This document shows positions 29,579 through 40,300 of a stretch of DNA of 64,000 nucleotides, piece after piece; position 1 is the first letter of the stretch, and each line of letters begins with the position of its first letter. The notes below the pieces were generated by a model. The model was not told the DNA's origin, searched no databases, and saw only the letters and a program-made list of their open reading frames with translations. Source of the stretch: Termitidicoccus mucosus. GTDB taxonomy: Bacteria > Verrucomicrobiota > Verrucomicrobiia > Opitutales > Opitutaceae. Made by a program: the position numbers and the translations under genes. The stretch covers positions 1,984,001 to 2,048,000 of the forward strand of contig NZ_CP109796.1 of the NCBI RefSeq assembly GCF_038725785.1. The letters run 5' to 3'.

Positions 29579-29651
29579 CCCCGCCGCCCGCGAAGGGGCG
29601 GCACGCTTTTTTCATGCGGAGAGAAATGGCATTCTATCTCCGCGTCCGCGC

Positions 29652-29678
29652 TTAACGTTTCAACACGCCCGCGGTTGC
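29652..29678 (+). promoter_or_regulatory. LacI-type operator plus TTGC element upstream of PL22-like gene 2
   Basis: TTAACGTTTCAA lies at 29,652-29,663, followed after 11 bp by TTGC at 29,675. The gene's ATG is 53 bp downstream of the operator. Layout is identical to the other sites. Confidence 0.65.
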
Positions 29679-29716
29679 CTGCGTGCCGCGCGGCGCGCAT
29701 CAATCCGCGCCGTCCA

Positions 29717-30988
29717 ATGCAAACCCACCTCCCGCCGTCCGTTTTGGAGGCCTGCGACTCCGGCGCCGCCAATGCGAGCGGCCCGATGATGAATTTTGGG
29801 CCCTTGGGCTCGCCCTTGCTTGCCGGATGGGAAGACCCGGTGTCGGGCGTCGAGAGCCGGCTGCTTTCGGCGCGGGTCGCGCCGCAGCAGCAGAGTTTCT
29901 ATTTTTGCAATCCGAGCATCTCCGCCGACGGGCGTTATTACTGGTTCTATTGTTTTTTCCCGCCGGCAGGCAGCGCCAACCAGGGCCGTTCGCTGGCTGT
30001 GGCCGATTTTTGGAAAAACCGGGTGACTCATTTTCCTGAGACCGCATTCACCGATGCCTCCCCGATGGTCGATCCCCGGACCGGCGAGACCTATTGGTGC
30101 GCGGGGCTGGAAATCTGGAGGCGCGGCCCGCAAGCGGAAAAGGCGCCGGTTCTGGTCAACCGGTTTCCCGAAAGCGTGGCGCGCAACCGCCGTCCGTGGC
30201 GTCTGGCAACTCACCTGAGCTTTTCCGCCGACGGAAAGGATTTGAACATTGACGCGGAGTTTGGCCGCCAGTGGTTCGTGGGGCACGCACCGGTCGATGG
30301 CGGCCCGGTGGTCATCTGGCAGAAGTCGGGGCATTGCCATAACCATTCACTGTTCAGCCCGGCGGATCCCGACCTCCAGTTGCTGTGCGAGAGCGCGTCG
30401 GTGCATCCGCTCACCGGCGCCATATCGGACAGCGACAATCCCCTGCGGTTGATTCGCCGCGGGGGCAGGGCGCGGCCCGTTTTCCCGGATCCGATCCCGA
30501 GCGGGCGCGCGGTTGTCAGGAAACCCTCCCACGGCGAATTGATTAAAAAACCCGCCGTTGCCACCGATTGCCGGGCTATGCATGGACATCACTTCTGGGG
30601 CGCCGACGGACGGCATGTCTGGTATGTCCATTACGAAACCGGGGTGGAGCGCGTCCGGCTCGGCTCCGAGGTTCCGGAGCTGGTCTGGCCGCACCGGACG
30701 GTCTCCCACGCGCACGCGAACGCGGACGGGACCTTGCTCGTGCTGGACAGCCTGCCGCCGGACCAGCCGGAGGACAGGCGCGTGACCTTTGTCAATGTCA
30801 GGACGGGCCGGACGATAGACATCGTCTCGCACATGCCGGATCTCCCGCGCGAATTCATGCGGTATCACGTCCATCCGCATCCCCAGTTCTGCCTGTCGGA
30901 CAGGCTTGTCTGCTACACGACGACGGTGAACGGCAGGGCGGATGTCGCGTTCGTTTCCGTGGATGCGCTGGTCGCCCGGACTTCGTGA
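29717..30988 (+). CDS. PL22-like (oligogalacturonate lyase family) propeller protein, second paralogue
   Basis: This 423-residue protein is clearly homologous to the protein at 21,797: shared DPVSGVES near the N-terminus, HFPETxFxDASP, GLExWxRGP, ATHLSxSADG, and HVHPHPQFCLSD near the C-terminus. The His-rich segment matches the expected metal-binding place of PL22 enzymes. The ATG at 29,717 is chosen because it follows the promoter element at a distance like that of the mannosidase. It stands alone as a single-gene transcript. Enzymatic role is inferred only. Confidence 0.6.
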   Translation: MQTHLPPSVLEACDSGAANASGPMMNFGPLGSPLLAGWEDPVSGVESRLLSARVAPQQQSFYFCNPSISADGRYYWFYCFFPPAGSANQGRSLAVADFWKNRVTHFPETAFTDASPMVDPRTGETYWCAGLEIWRRGPQAEKAPVLVNRFPESVARNRRPWRLATHLSFSADGKDLNIDAEFGRQWFVGHAPVDGGPVVIWQKSGHCHNHSLFSPADPDLQLLCESASVHPLTGAISDSDNPLRLIRRGGRARPVFPDPIPSGRAVVRKPSHGELIKKPAVATDCRAMHGHHFWGADGRHVWYVHYETGVERVRLGSEVPELVWPHRTVSHAHANADGTLLVLDSLPPDQPEDRRVTFVNVRTGRTIDIVSHMPDLPREFMRYHVHPHPQFCLSDRLVCYTTTVNGRADVAFVSVDALVARTS

Positions 30989-31032
30989 GTTGGGGCCAAC
31001 GCTCCAGTTCCTTTCATTGCGTGTGTGTGTGT

Positions 31033-31059
31033 TTAACGTTTCAGCATTGCGGCGATTGC
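31033..31059 (+). promoter_or_regulatory. LacI-type operator plus TTGC element upstream of the giant surface protein gene
   Basis: TTAACGTTTCAG lies at 31,033-31,044, then 11 bp, then TTGC at 31,056. Downstream sequence to about 31,100 also resembles the leader of the 29,717 gene. The chosen ATG (31,211) is 166 bp away, so the leader is long. Confidence 0.6.
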
Positions 31060-31210
31060 CGACGTGCGCGGATCCACGCATATGTCGCGTCGTTCAACGC
31101 AAACCCGCCCCCACCAGCCAGTCGCATCCCAAGAAACACCGTTCCTCCGCAATTGCATCGCATTTTCCTGCATTTGCCGTCGTCAAAAATTTTTCAACCA
31201 CCCGTCACCC

Positions 31211-34200
31211 ATGATCCCAAAAAACCACCACCCGTCCGTTCGTTCGCTTCCGCGCCTCGCGCCCTCCATGTTTGCCGCGCTGGTGTCAGGACTCGCGTTT
31301 TTGCTTCACCCGCTTGCCGCGCCGGCCGCGCGGGCCGCCGGGGTGACTGTCTCCTCAACCACGTCGCTGGGCGCGCAGATGGGCACGCTCACAAACGGCG
31401 GCACCGTGTCGTTCACCGGCGAGGGCGTGAACAGCGTGCTCGCATCCTCCATCACGCTCACGTCAGATCCCTACGTGCTTAATCCCGGCGGCGCGCAGCA
31501 CGTGACGATCACGGGGAACAACGCCGTGCGCGTGTTTGAGAACACCGGCGACATCGACCTCACGCTTTCCAACATCACCATCACCAAGGGCGTGAACATG
31601 GCAGTCAACTCCTCCGCGGGCGCCGTGAGCATAAAACTGGCGGGCGACAGCACGACAACGACCGAGTTCCTCAACAACGGCCCTGCCACCGCCAACGGTG
31701 GCGCGATCTACGGCGCGACCGGCATCGGCATTACCGGATCACAGGGCAATCTCCTCTTCACGGGCAACTATGCCAACAGTCGCGGCGGCGCGCTGTTTGT
31801 GGAAACAGGACACATCACCATCAACACGGTGATCACGGGCACATTCTCACTTGCAAACAACAGCTCCACCGGAGCCGGAATGGCGGTGTTCACCAACAGT
31901 GGAAGCGTCACGCTTTCGGGCACCTATGGCTCAATCATCATACAGGGCAACAAGGGCAATTCCAACAGCGTGCTGGGAACCAATGCCAATGGCGGAGTCG
32001 TCATCAATCCCTTCGTTTCCGAGACATTTCTCGTCACAAGCAACTCCATCAGGGGCGGCGGCGGCATGGTTTTCGCGCAGATTGGCGCGCTGAACCTCAC
32101 CGCGAATGGGCCGGCGGGTATCCTCATCGAAAACAATTTCGCCGACGCGGCGGGCGGGGTGTTCTGGCTGGGTGGCAACCCTTCCACCCTCACGGCAAAC
32201 TCGCCGGCCGGCATCCAAATCAAGAACAACACCGCCAAGGGCAACGGCGGAGCCATATATATCAACAACAGCAATGTGGCCCTGACCTTCGACGCCAAGG
32301 AGGGAAACATCGTCTTTCAGGGCAACAGGCACGCTGCCTCGGCGGAGCCCAACGCCATTTTCTCCAACGGCGGCGGCGGGGCCATACTCATCATCAAAGG
32401 AGACCACGACGTGCTGTTTTTCGACCCTGTCAACTCCTCCAAGGGCGCGCCCACCGGCGTGCCGGCAGGCTCGGGCATCGCGATCGGGTCCGCCCTCCTC
32501 AAAACCGGCGCCGGCTCCGTCCTTTTCAGCGGCAGCAGCTCCTTGCTCGGCTCCGGCTCCATCGGCCAGGGCGCGCTGCTGGTCAACAACGGCGCGCTTC
32601 TTGACATGACCGCCGCGGGCCAAAGCCTCGTCCTCCAGCCCGGCGCCATCATCGGCACCTACGCTGCCACGGGCAGCGGCGCGGTCAAGGCCGAGGCCCT
32701 CGACCTCTCCGGCATCCTCGACGCCGCCGGCACCTCTCAACTCCATCTCGCCGGCTCGGCCACGCTGAACAACATCACCATCCGCGCCGGACTCTCCACC
32801 GGCAACCAGTCCGGCCAGGTTGTCATCGACGACACCGCGATCTTCATCGGCACGGGCACCATTGACATCCCGTCCATCGGGTCGAGCAGCGGCACGTTCA
32901 ACGTGTTCAGCCTCGCGAACGGCACGATCCCCGGCGGTGCGTTCAGCCCCACTCTTCTCAGCGGAGGCGTCCCCTATACCACCGGCGGCGCGACCGTGCA
33001 GCTCTCCGCCGACTCGAAAAACGTGCAGGTGGTTCTCACCGGCACTGGTGGCGGAGGCGGCCCCGTCAACGTCACCGTGACCTTCGATCCACAAGGCGGC
33101 TCCGTCTCGCCGGCCACCAAGTCCGCAACCCCCGGCTCGCCCTACGGCCCGCTGCCCACGCCGGCCAAGGGCACCGACACCTTCGGCGGCTGGTGGACGA
33201 GCGCCGGCGGCGCCGGCTCGCAAGTCACCGCATCCACCACCGTGGCCGCGGCCGCCACCGACCACACGCTTTACGCCAAGTGGACGCCATACACGCCGCC
33301 CTCCGGCCCCGGCGTCACCGTCACCGCGACCGACACGCTGCGCGACCAAATGAACACCCTCACGGGCGGCGGCTCGGTGAATTTCACGGGCGACGGCCTG
33401 AACAGCGTGCTGGCGTCCGCCGTCACGCTCACCTCGAACACCTACGCACTCAACCCCGGCGGCGCGCAGCACGTCACCATTTCTGGCAACAACACCGTGC
33501 GCGCGTTTGACAACACCGGCGACATCAACCTCACGCTCTCCAACATTACCATCACCAGAGGCGTGGACATGGCCATCGCCTCCACCGCCGGCGCCGTGAA
33601 CATCACGCTCGCCGCCCCCGGCGCAGCGGTGGAGTTCCTTAACAACGGCCCCGCCACGAGTCACGGCGGCGCGATCTACGGCGCGACCGGCATCAGCATC
33701 ACCGGCACCCAGGACAATCTCCTGTTCACCGGCAACTTTGCCAACAGTCGCGGCAGCGCGATGTATGTGAACGGTGGGAACCTCACCATCAACACCTCCA
33801 TCACCGGCACCCTTTCGTTTGAGAACAACAGCGCCACCGCCGTCGGTGGCGCGGCCTATGCGAGCACCGGCACCTTTGTCCTGTCGGGCACCTACGGATC
33901 GATTGTCATTCAAGGAAACAAGAGCAAATCCAACAGCGTGATCGGGGGCGACAATGCGATCGTCATCAATCCCCATGTCACCGACACCTTCCTCATCACA
34001 AGCAACAGTGTCTCGGGCGGCGGCGGCGTGACCTATTCCAACGGCCCCCTGCTCCTGACGGCAAACGGCCCGGCGGGCATCATCGTCACGAGCAACACCG
34101 CGGGCAACGGCGGCGCGTTCTATCTGGCCAACGCGACGCATCACATCACGGCAAACAGCCCGGCGGGCATCCAGATCACAAATAACACAGCCACCGGCAA

Positions 34201-37200
34201 CGGCGGCGCCATCTACATGAACAACGGCGGCGCGCCGCTGAACCTCAACGCCGTCGCGGGCGACATTGTTTTCCAAGGCAACAAGCAGGGCGGTGCCTCC
34301 GGAACGCCCAACGCCATCCGCGCCAATAGCTCCGGCGGCAACCCGCTCAACATCAGCGGCAGCCACAACGTGCTGTTTTTCGACCCCGTTTATTCGCCCA
34401 GCGCCGACGCCGGCTCGATCAGCAAGACCGGCGACGGCTCCGTCCTCTTCAGCGGCAGCAACACTTGGCGCGGCAACACGGCCGTCAGCGCGGGCGCGCT
34501 CTTGGTCAACGACGGTGCGCTCCTCGACACCGCCGCCGCCGGGCGCAGCCTCACGCTCGCCCCCGGCGCCATCCTCGGCACCTACGCCACCGCCGGCAGC
34601 GGCACCATCAAGGCCGATGCCCTCGCCCTCTCCGGCATCCTTTACGCCACCGGCAGCGCCTCGCAGCTCCACCTCGCCGGCTCGTCCACGCTGAACAGCA
34701 TCACCCTTTTCGCCGACACCCACGCCGGCGACCAGTCCGGCCTGACCGTCATCGACAACACCGCGACCTTCGCCGGCACGGGCACCGTTGACCTTCAGAA
34801 CATGGCGGCGACCAGCGGCACGTTTAACGTGCTCCGCTACGAGGCCGGCGTGATCCCCGCCGGCGCATTCAGCGCCACGCTCCTCTACCAAGGCGCGCCC
34901 TACACCCTCAACGGCGCCGCCGTGCAGCTTTCCGCCGATTCGAAAACCGTGCAGGTCGTGCTCCCCGGCGGCAGCGCCAGCCCCGTCACCGTCACCCTCG
35001 ACACGGACGGCGGCACCGTCTCGCCGCCGACCCTGACCGTGACCCCCGGCACCGCCTACGGCGCGCTGCCCGTGCCCACCAAGGCCAACAACACCTTCGG
35101 CGGCTGGTGGACGCAAACCGGCGGCACCGGCACGCAAGTCATCGAGACCACCATCGTGGGCAACTCCTCCGACCACACCCTCTACGCCAAGTGGACGCAA
35201 AACCCGCAGGTTGTCACCGTGACCTTCGACGCGCAGGGCGGCTCCGTCTCGCCGGCCTCCCAGCCCGCGACCGTCGGCTCGGCCTACGGCACGCTGCCCG
35301 TGCCGTCCAAAACCGACCACACCTTCAACGGCTGGTTCACCGCCGACACCGGCGGCACGAAGATCGAGGCCACCACCACCGTGGCCACGGCAACCAACCA
35401 CACCCTCTACGCCCAGTGGACCGCGATCCCGCCCGCCACCACCGTCACCGTGACCTTCGATCCCCAGGGCGGCAGCGTCACGCCTCCAAGCATGACCGCG
35501 ACCGTCGGCGCCGCCTACGGCGCGCTGCCCATCCCCGTCAAGGCCGACAACCTCTTCGGCGGCTGGTTCACCGCCCCCGGCGGCGGCGGCTCGCAAGTCA
35601 TCGCCTCCACCACCGTGCCCGCCGGCGCCCACACGCTCTACGCTCAGTGGACCCCGGTTCCGCCGCCCGCCGGCACCACCGTCACCTTCGACGCGCAGGG
35701 CGGCATGATCAACGTCATGACCAAGCCCGTGACCCCCGGCCAGATTTATGGCCCGCTGCCCGCCCCCTCGAAGAGCGGCAGCCTCTTCGCCGGCTGGTGG
35801 ACGGCCCCGGACGGCGGCGGCACGCAAGTCGCCCCGATCACCGCCGTGCCCGCCGGCGCCGCCAGCCACACCCTCCACGCCAAGTGGATCGCGGCCCCGA
35901 CCGCCGCCGCCGCCGATTACCTCGTGATCGACCTCTCCGGCGGCCCCGCCGCGGCCGGCTACCCCGTGCGCACCGGCGCGACCCCGCCCGGTGACATTGC
36001 CATCAACGCCGACTGCCGCACCACCGAGCTCTGGCTGCGCCGTGTCCAGTCCGGCGCCTTCCAGATGGGCTCGCCCGACACCGAGCTTGGCCGCTCCCCC
36101 GACGAGCCCCGTCACAACGTCACGTTCACCGCCGCCTATTACATCGGCGTTTTTGAAATCACCCAGAGGCAATGGCAGCTCGTCATGGGCGCCAACCCCT
36201 CCTACCACGCCGGCGACACGCGCCCCGTCGAAGGCGTGTCGTATGAAAGCATCCGCGGCGGCGCCGCCGGTGCCGGCTGGCCGGACAACGACGCCGTGGA
36301 CGCGGACTCGTTCATCGGCAAACTCCGCGCCAAAACCGGCCTGCCCCTCGACCTGCCCACCGAGGCCCAATGGGAGCACGCCGCCCGCGCCGGCGCCACC
36401 ACCGCGCTCAACAGCGGCCAAAACCTCTCGACCACCCCCAGGGCCGACGCCGGCCTCGACGCGCTCGGCCGCTACTCGCTGAACCAGGACGACGGCCAGG
36501 GCGGTTCCGCCGCCAGGCACACCGCCGCCGGCTCCTACCTGCCCAATGCCTGGGGCCTCTACGACATGCACGGCAACGCGCGCGAATACTGCCTCGACTG
36601 GTATGGCAGCCTCGCCACGGCGGCGGCGACCGATCCGCTCGGCGCCGCCACCGGCACCAAGCGCGTGACCCGCGGCGGCGGCTGGGACGACGCCGCCGTC
36701 GACGCCCGCTCCGCCGCGCGCTTCTCCATCGAGCCCTACAACGACAGCCCCGGCACCGGCCTGCGCATCGCCTCCGCCATCCCGGAGAGCCGTCCTCCCG
36801 TGCTCTCGCTCTCCCCGTCCGCCACGCAAAGCGTCGGCGTCGCGCCCGGCACGCTGGTCTTCACCGTGACCAATACCGGCGGCGGCTCCATGCCGTGGTC
36901 GGCGGAGATCTCCGCCGGCATCGCCCGCTGGGCGCGCATCGCCTCCATCGTGAACGACGGCGACAGCGGGACCATCACGGTGGACTATGACGCGAACATG
37001 CCCGGCGGCGCCCTGCGCGCCGCGACACTTACGGTGACCGCCACCGGCGCGGACGGCGCCGCCGCCACCGTGACCATCGAGCAGGCCGGCAATCCCGACC
37101 CCAACAGCGGCGGCTCCGGCGGCGGTGCGCCTTCGCTGCCTGTCCTCGCCCTCCTCGCCGCGCTCGCCCTGCTGCGCGCCGTGAAAACACGGCGCGGAGC

Positions 37201-37210
37201 CGCCGCCTAG
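31211..37210 (+). CDS. Giant modular surface protein: two Pmp-like beta-helix modules, Listeria-Bacteroides repeats, FGE-sulfatase domain, BACON-like domain, sorting tail
   Basis: This 1,999-residue secreted protein has a signal peptide ending near AAPAARAAG. Residues ~45-615 form a beta-helix with GGAIY/GGALF repeats like chlamydial Pmp proteins. One Listeria-Bacteroides repeat (~620-693) follows, then a second homologous beta-helix (~700-1255), then four more such repeats (~1259-1558) ending in LYAKW or LYAQW. Next are a formylglycine-enzyme-like domain (~1572-1860; MGSPDTELGRSPDEPRHNV, GNAREYCLDWY), a BACON-like domain (~1863-1958) and a tail GGSGGGAPS, hydrophobic helix, KTRRG. It probably binds glycan at the cell surface. 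The ATG at 31,211 is chosen because it begins the signal peptide. Confidence 0.8.
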   Translation: MIPKNHHPSVRSLPRLAPSMFAALVSGLAFLLHPLAAPAARAAGVTVSSTTSLGAQMGTLTNGGTVSFTGEGVNSVLASSITLTSDPYVLNPGGAQHVTITGNNAVRVFENTGDIDLTLSNITITKGVNMAVNSSAGAVSIKLAGDSTTTTEFLNNGPATANGGAIYGATGIGITGSQGNLLFTGNYANSRGGALFVETGHITINTVITGTFSLANNSSTGAGMAVFTNSGSVTLSGTYGSIIIQGNKGNSNSVLGTNANGGVVINPFVSETFLVTSNSIRGGGGMVFAQIGALNLTANGPAGILIENNFADAAGGVFWLGGNPSTLTANSPAGIQIKNNTAKGNGGAIYINNSNVALTFDAKEGNIVFQGNRHAASAEPNAIFSNGGGGAILIIKGDHDVLFFDPVNSSKGAPTGVPAGSGIAIGSALLKTGAGSVLFSGSSSLLGSGSIGQGALLVNNGALLDMTAAGQSLVLQPGAIIGTYAATGSGAVKAEALDLSGILDAAGTSQLHLAGSATLNNITIRAGLSTGNQSGQVVIDDTAIFIGTGTIDIPSIGSSSGTFNVFSLANGTIPGGAFSPTLLSGGVPYTTGGATVQLSADSKNVQVVLTGTGGGGGPVNVTVTFDPQGGSVSPATKSATPGSPYGPLPTPAKGTDTFGGWWTSAGGAGSQVTASTTVAAAATDHTLYAKWTPYTPPSGPGVTVTATDTLRDQMNTLTGGGSVNFTGDGLNSVLASAVTLTSNTYALNPGGAQHVTISGNNTVRAFDNTGDINLTLSNITITRGVDMAIASTAGAVNITLAAPGAAVEFLNNGPATSHGGAIYGATGISITGTQDNLLFTGNFANSRGSAMYVNGGNLTINTSITGTLSFENNSATAVGGAAYASTGTFVLSGTYGSIVIQGNKSKSNSVIGGDNAIVINPHVTDTFLITSNSVSGGGGVTYSNGPLLLTANGPAGIIVTSNTAGNGGAFYLANATHHITANSPAGIQITNNTATGNGGAIYMNNGGAPLNLNAVAGDIVFQGNKQGGASGTPNAIRANSSGGNPLNISGSHNVLFFDPVYSPSADAGSISKTGDGSVLFSGSNTWRGNTAVSAGALLVNDGALLDTAAAGRSLTLAPGAILGTYATAGSGTIKADALALSGILYATGSASQLHLAGSSTLNSITLFADTHAGDQSGLTVIDNTATFAGTGTVDLQNMAATSGTFNVLRYEAGVIPAGAFSATLLYQGAPYTLNGAAVQLSADSKTVQVVLPGGSASPVTVTLDTDGGTVSPPTLTVTPGTAYGALPVPTKANNTFGGWWTQTGGTGTQVIETTIVGNSSDHTLYAKWTQNPQVVTVTFDAQGGSVSPASQPATVGSAYGTLPVPSKTDHTFNGWFTADTGGTKIEATTTVATATNHTLYAQWTAIPPATTVTVTFDPQGGSVTPPSMTATVGAAYGALPIPVKADNLFGGWFTAPGGGGSQVIASTTVPAGAHTLYAQWTPVPPPAGTTVTFDAQGGMINVMTKPVTPGQIYGPLPAPSKSGSLFAGWWTAPDGGGTQVAPITAVPAGAASHTLHAKWIAAPTAAAADYLVIDLSGGPAAAGYPVRTGATPPGDIAINADCRTTELWLRRVQSGAFQMGSPDTELGRSPDEPRHNVTFTAAYYIGVFEITQRQWQLVMGANPSYHAGDTRPVEGVSYESIRGGAAGAGWPDNDAVDADSFIGKLRAKTGLPLDLPTEAQWEHAARAGATTALNSGQNLSTTPRADAGLDALGRYSLNQDDGQGGSAARHTAAGSYLPNAWGLYDMHGNAREYCLDWYGSLATAAATDPLGAATGTKRVTRGGGWDDAAVDARSAARFSIEPYNDSPGTGLRIASAIPESRPPVLSLSPSATQSVGVAPGTLVFTVTNTGGGSMPWSAEISAGIARWARIASIVNDGDSGTITVDYDANMPGGALRAATLTVTATGADGAAATVTIEQAGNPDPNSGGSGGGAPSLPVLALLAALALLRAVKTRRGAAA

Positions 37211-37383
37211 GGCGTCCTCCCCCGGAGGTTTCGATGACTGCTTTTGGAACAGTTCCGGTCATGATGCCACGCGGAGCCGGATATATTCCCGGGATCGCGC
37301 GCGTCCCGCGTGCGATCCGGCATCATTCCGGAATGGCCCCGCAATCTCCCGACAAATAAAAACCTCAATCCCCCCCGATTCCC

Positions 37384-40300
37384 ATGACCTCGAAAAACAA
37401 ACCCTGCGTCCGCCCGTCCCTGCGCCGCCCGTTCGCCGCGTCGCTGGCGGGATTCGCGCTCTGCTTCCTGACCGCCGCCCCGCCCGCCCGCGCCGCCGAG
37501 GTGACCGTCTCCTCCGGCACGACGCTGCGCGACCAGCTGAACACCCTCGCGGGCGGCGGCACGGTGTCGTTCACGGGCGACGGGCTGAACAATCCGCTCC
37601 AGTCCGTTATCACGCTCACGTCGAACCTCTACGTGCTCAACCCCGGCGGCGCGGAGCACGTCACTATCATGGGGAGGACCGGTGTGGGCGCGTTTGCGAA
37701 TACCGGCGACATCAATCTCGCGCTTTCCAGCATTACCATCACCCGCGGCGAGGGCTCGGCCATCAAATCTTCCGCCGGAACGGTGAACCTCATGCTCGCT
37801 GGCAATGGCATGGCCGAGCTTGCCAACAACACCGCGTCCTCCCACGGCGGCGCGATTTACGGGCACACCGGCATCACCATCACCGGCTCGCAGGGCAGTC
37901 TTCGGATCACGGGCAACAACGCCAGCGGGCGCGCCGGCGCATTGTATGCGGAATCGGGAAACATCATCATCGACACAGTGGTGGCGGACACCTTCTTGCT
38001 CGCCAATAACACTTCACCCTACTCCGGCGGCGCCATCTATGCGCAGGGCGGCACCGTCGCGGTTTCGGGAACCTACGGTGCGATCCACATGCGCGGAAAT
38101 GTGAGCCGGGGCGGCGGTGGCGGCGCGCTGGGTGCCAACGGCACGCTCGTCGTCAACCCCTCTGTCTCAGGGGAGTTCCTCGTCACCAGCAACACCGCGG
38201 CCAGCGGTGCCGCGTTTTACGCGGCCCTCGACATGTCCATCACGGCGAACGGAGCGGCAGGCATCCGCATCGAAAACAACACCGCCACCGTTGATGGTGG
38301 CGCGCTTTGGTTGGGCAGCGTTCCGCATCACATTACGGCAAACAGCCCGGCGGGCATCCACTTCGAGAACAATACCGCCGCGGGCAGCGGCGGCGCCATC
38401 TTCATGAACAACGGCGGCGCGCCGTTGAACCTCGACGCCGCGCAGGGCGACATCGTTTTCCAAGGCAACAAGCATGGCGCCGCGCGCACGCCCAACGCAC
38501 TCTACGCCAACAGCGCCGGCGGCAACGCCCTAAACATCACCGGCGCGCGCGACGTGCTGTTTCTCGACCCCGTTCATTCCAACAGCGCCGACGCCAGTTC
38601 GATCTCCAAGACCGGCGCCGGCTCCGTCGTGTTCAGCGGCACCAGCGTCTGGCGCGGCAACGCCGCCGTCGCCGCCGGCGCGCTCCTCGTGAACAACGGC
38701 GCGCTCCTCGACACGGCCGCCGCGGGCAGAAGCCTCTCGCTCTCGCCGGGCGCCGTCCTCGGCACCTACGCCACCGCCGGCAGCGGCTCCATCAAGGCCG
38801 ACGCGCTCGCCCTCTCCGGCATCCTCTACGCCACCGGCACCTCGCAACTCCACCTCCACGGCGCGGCCACGCTCAACAGCGCCACCATCCGCGCCGACGT
38901 TTACCCCGGCAACCAGTCCGGCCGCACCGTCATCCACGACACGGCGACCTTCAACGGCGACGGCATCATCGACCTCTGGTCCATCGCGGCGGCCAGCGGC
39001 ACGTTCACCGTGTTCCGCTACGAGGCCGGCGTGATCCCCGCCGGCGCGTTCAGCGGCACGCTCCGCTACCAGGGCAACATCGTCGGCGGCGCCGGCGCGG
39101 CGCGCGTCTCCGGCTCCGTGCAACTCTCCGCCGACCAGAAAAGCGTGCTGGTCACCCTGCCCGGCGTCGTGAGCAACTACGTCACCTGGACCGGCTCCAC
39201 CGGCGCGAGCTGGGACCTCACCACGGAAAACTGGAGGATCGGCGCCATTGCCGCCACCGCCGCAATCGGCGACCACATCACCTTCGACGACACCGCGGAC
39301 CGCCAGGACGTCACCATCGAGGGCTCCCGCCTCGACGTGAGCGCCATGCTCGTCACCGGCACTCTCGACTATGCCTTCGCCGGCAGCGGCGGCGTGCGCG
39401 CCTCGGACTCCTCCATCGGCGGCGGCATCGTCGCCCCCGGCGGCCCCGGCATCGGCAAACTCGTGAAGGACGGCGCCGGCAAACTCTCCTTCGCCAACGC
39501 CGGCGCCAACACATTTGAGAACGGCATCGACTGGCACGCCGGCGTCATCGCCATCACCAGCGGCAGCCAGCTCGGCGTCGGCGCGGGCGCGGCCATCAAC
39601 CTCCTCGCCGCCGGCGGCACGCTCCAAGCCTCGGGCACCGTCGCCAGCACGCTCGCCTCGGACATCGTCTTCGCGCCCGGCGCCGTGCGCTCCCTCACCG
39701 TGGAAAACACCGGCGCCGCGCTCACCCTCGCCGGCGCCATCAGCGGCAACGGCGGCCTCGTCATCACCGGCACGGGCCTCACCGGGCTCAGCGGCACAAG
39801 CACCTTCGCCGGCGATGTGATCCTGCTGGAGGGCGGCGCGCTCGCGCTCGCCCACGACGAGGCGCTTGGCCAGGCCTCCAACACCCTCGTCCTCGCCGGC
39901 CACGCCCGCCTCGTCGCCACCGGCAGCTTCGCCACCTCCCGCGGCATCAACCTTGGCGCCCACGATCTCGACTTCTCCAGTGCCACCGGCGGCGAGCTCG
40001 TGCTCGCCGGAGCCGCCGGCCAGCTCTCCGGCTCCGGCACGATCAGGCTCGCCGGCAGGCTCCACGCCGCCGCCGCCGGCGTGCTCGGCGCGGCCACGAA
40101 CTGGGACATCGCCCCCGGCGGCCTCCTCGCCCTCGCCGGCAACCAGTCCGTCGCCGGCCTGCGCAACAATGGCGCGATCCAGTTCCGCGCCCGAGGCGCC
40201 GTCCTCACCGCCGCCTCGCTCGCCGGCTCCGGTACCATCGGCATGGAAATCGACCTCAACGGCGGCGACGCCAACAGCCGCCTCGTTATCACCGGCCAGG

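Noticed and set aside
31931-36829. A 1,632-codon open frame on the - strand inside the giant surface protein gene
   Set aside because: It mirrors the repetitive GC-rich coding strand, has no recognisable domain or start context, and the + strand protein is clearly real. The same applies to the - strand frame at 38,530-40,551.
37211-37383. A copy of the operator element before the autotransporter gene
   Set aside because: No TTAACGYTTCA-like site was found; the gene is probably co-transcribed with the giant surface protein gene.
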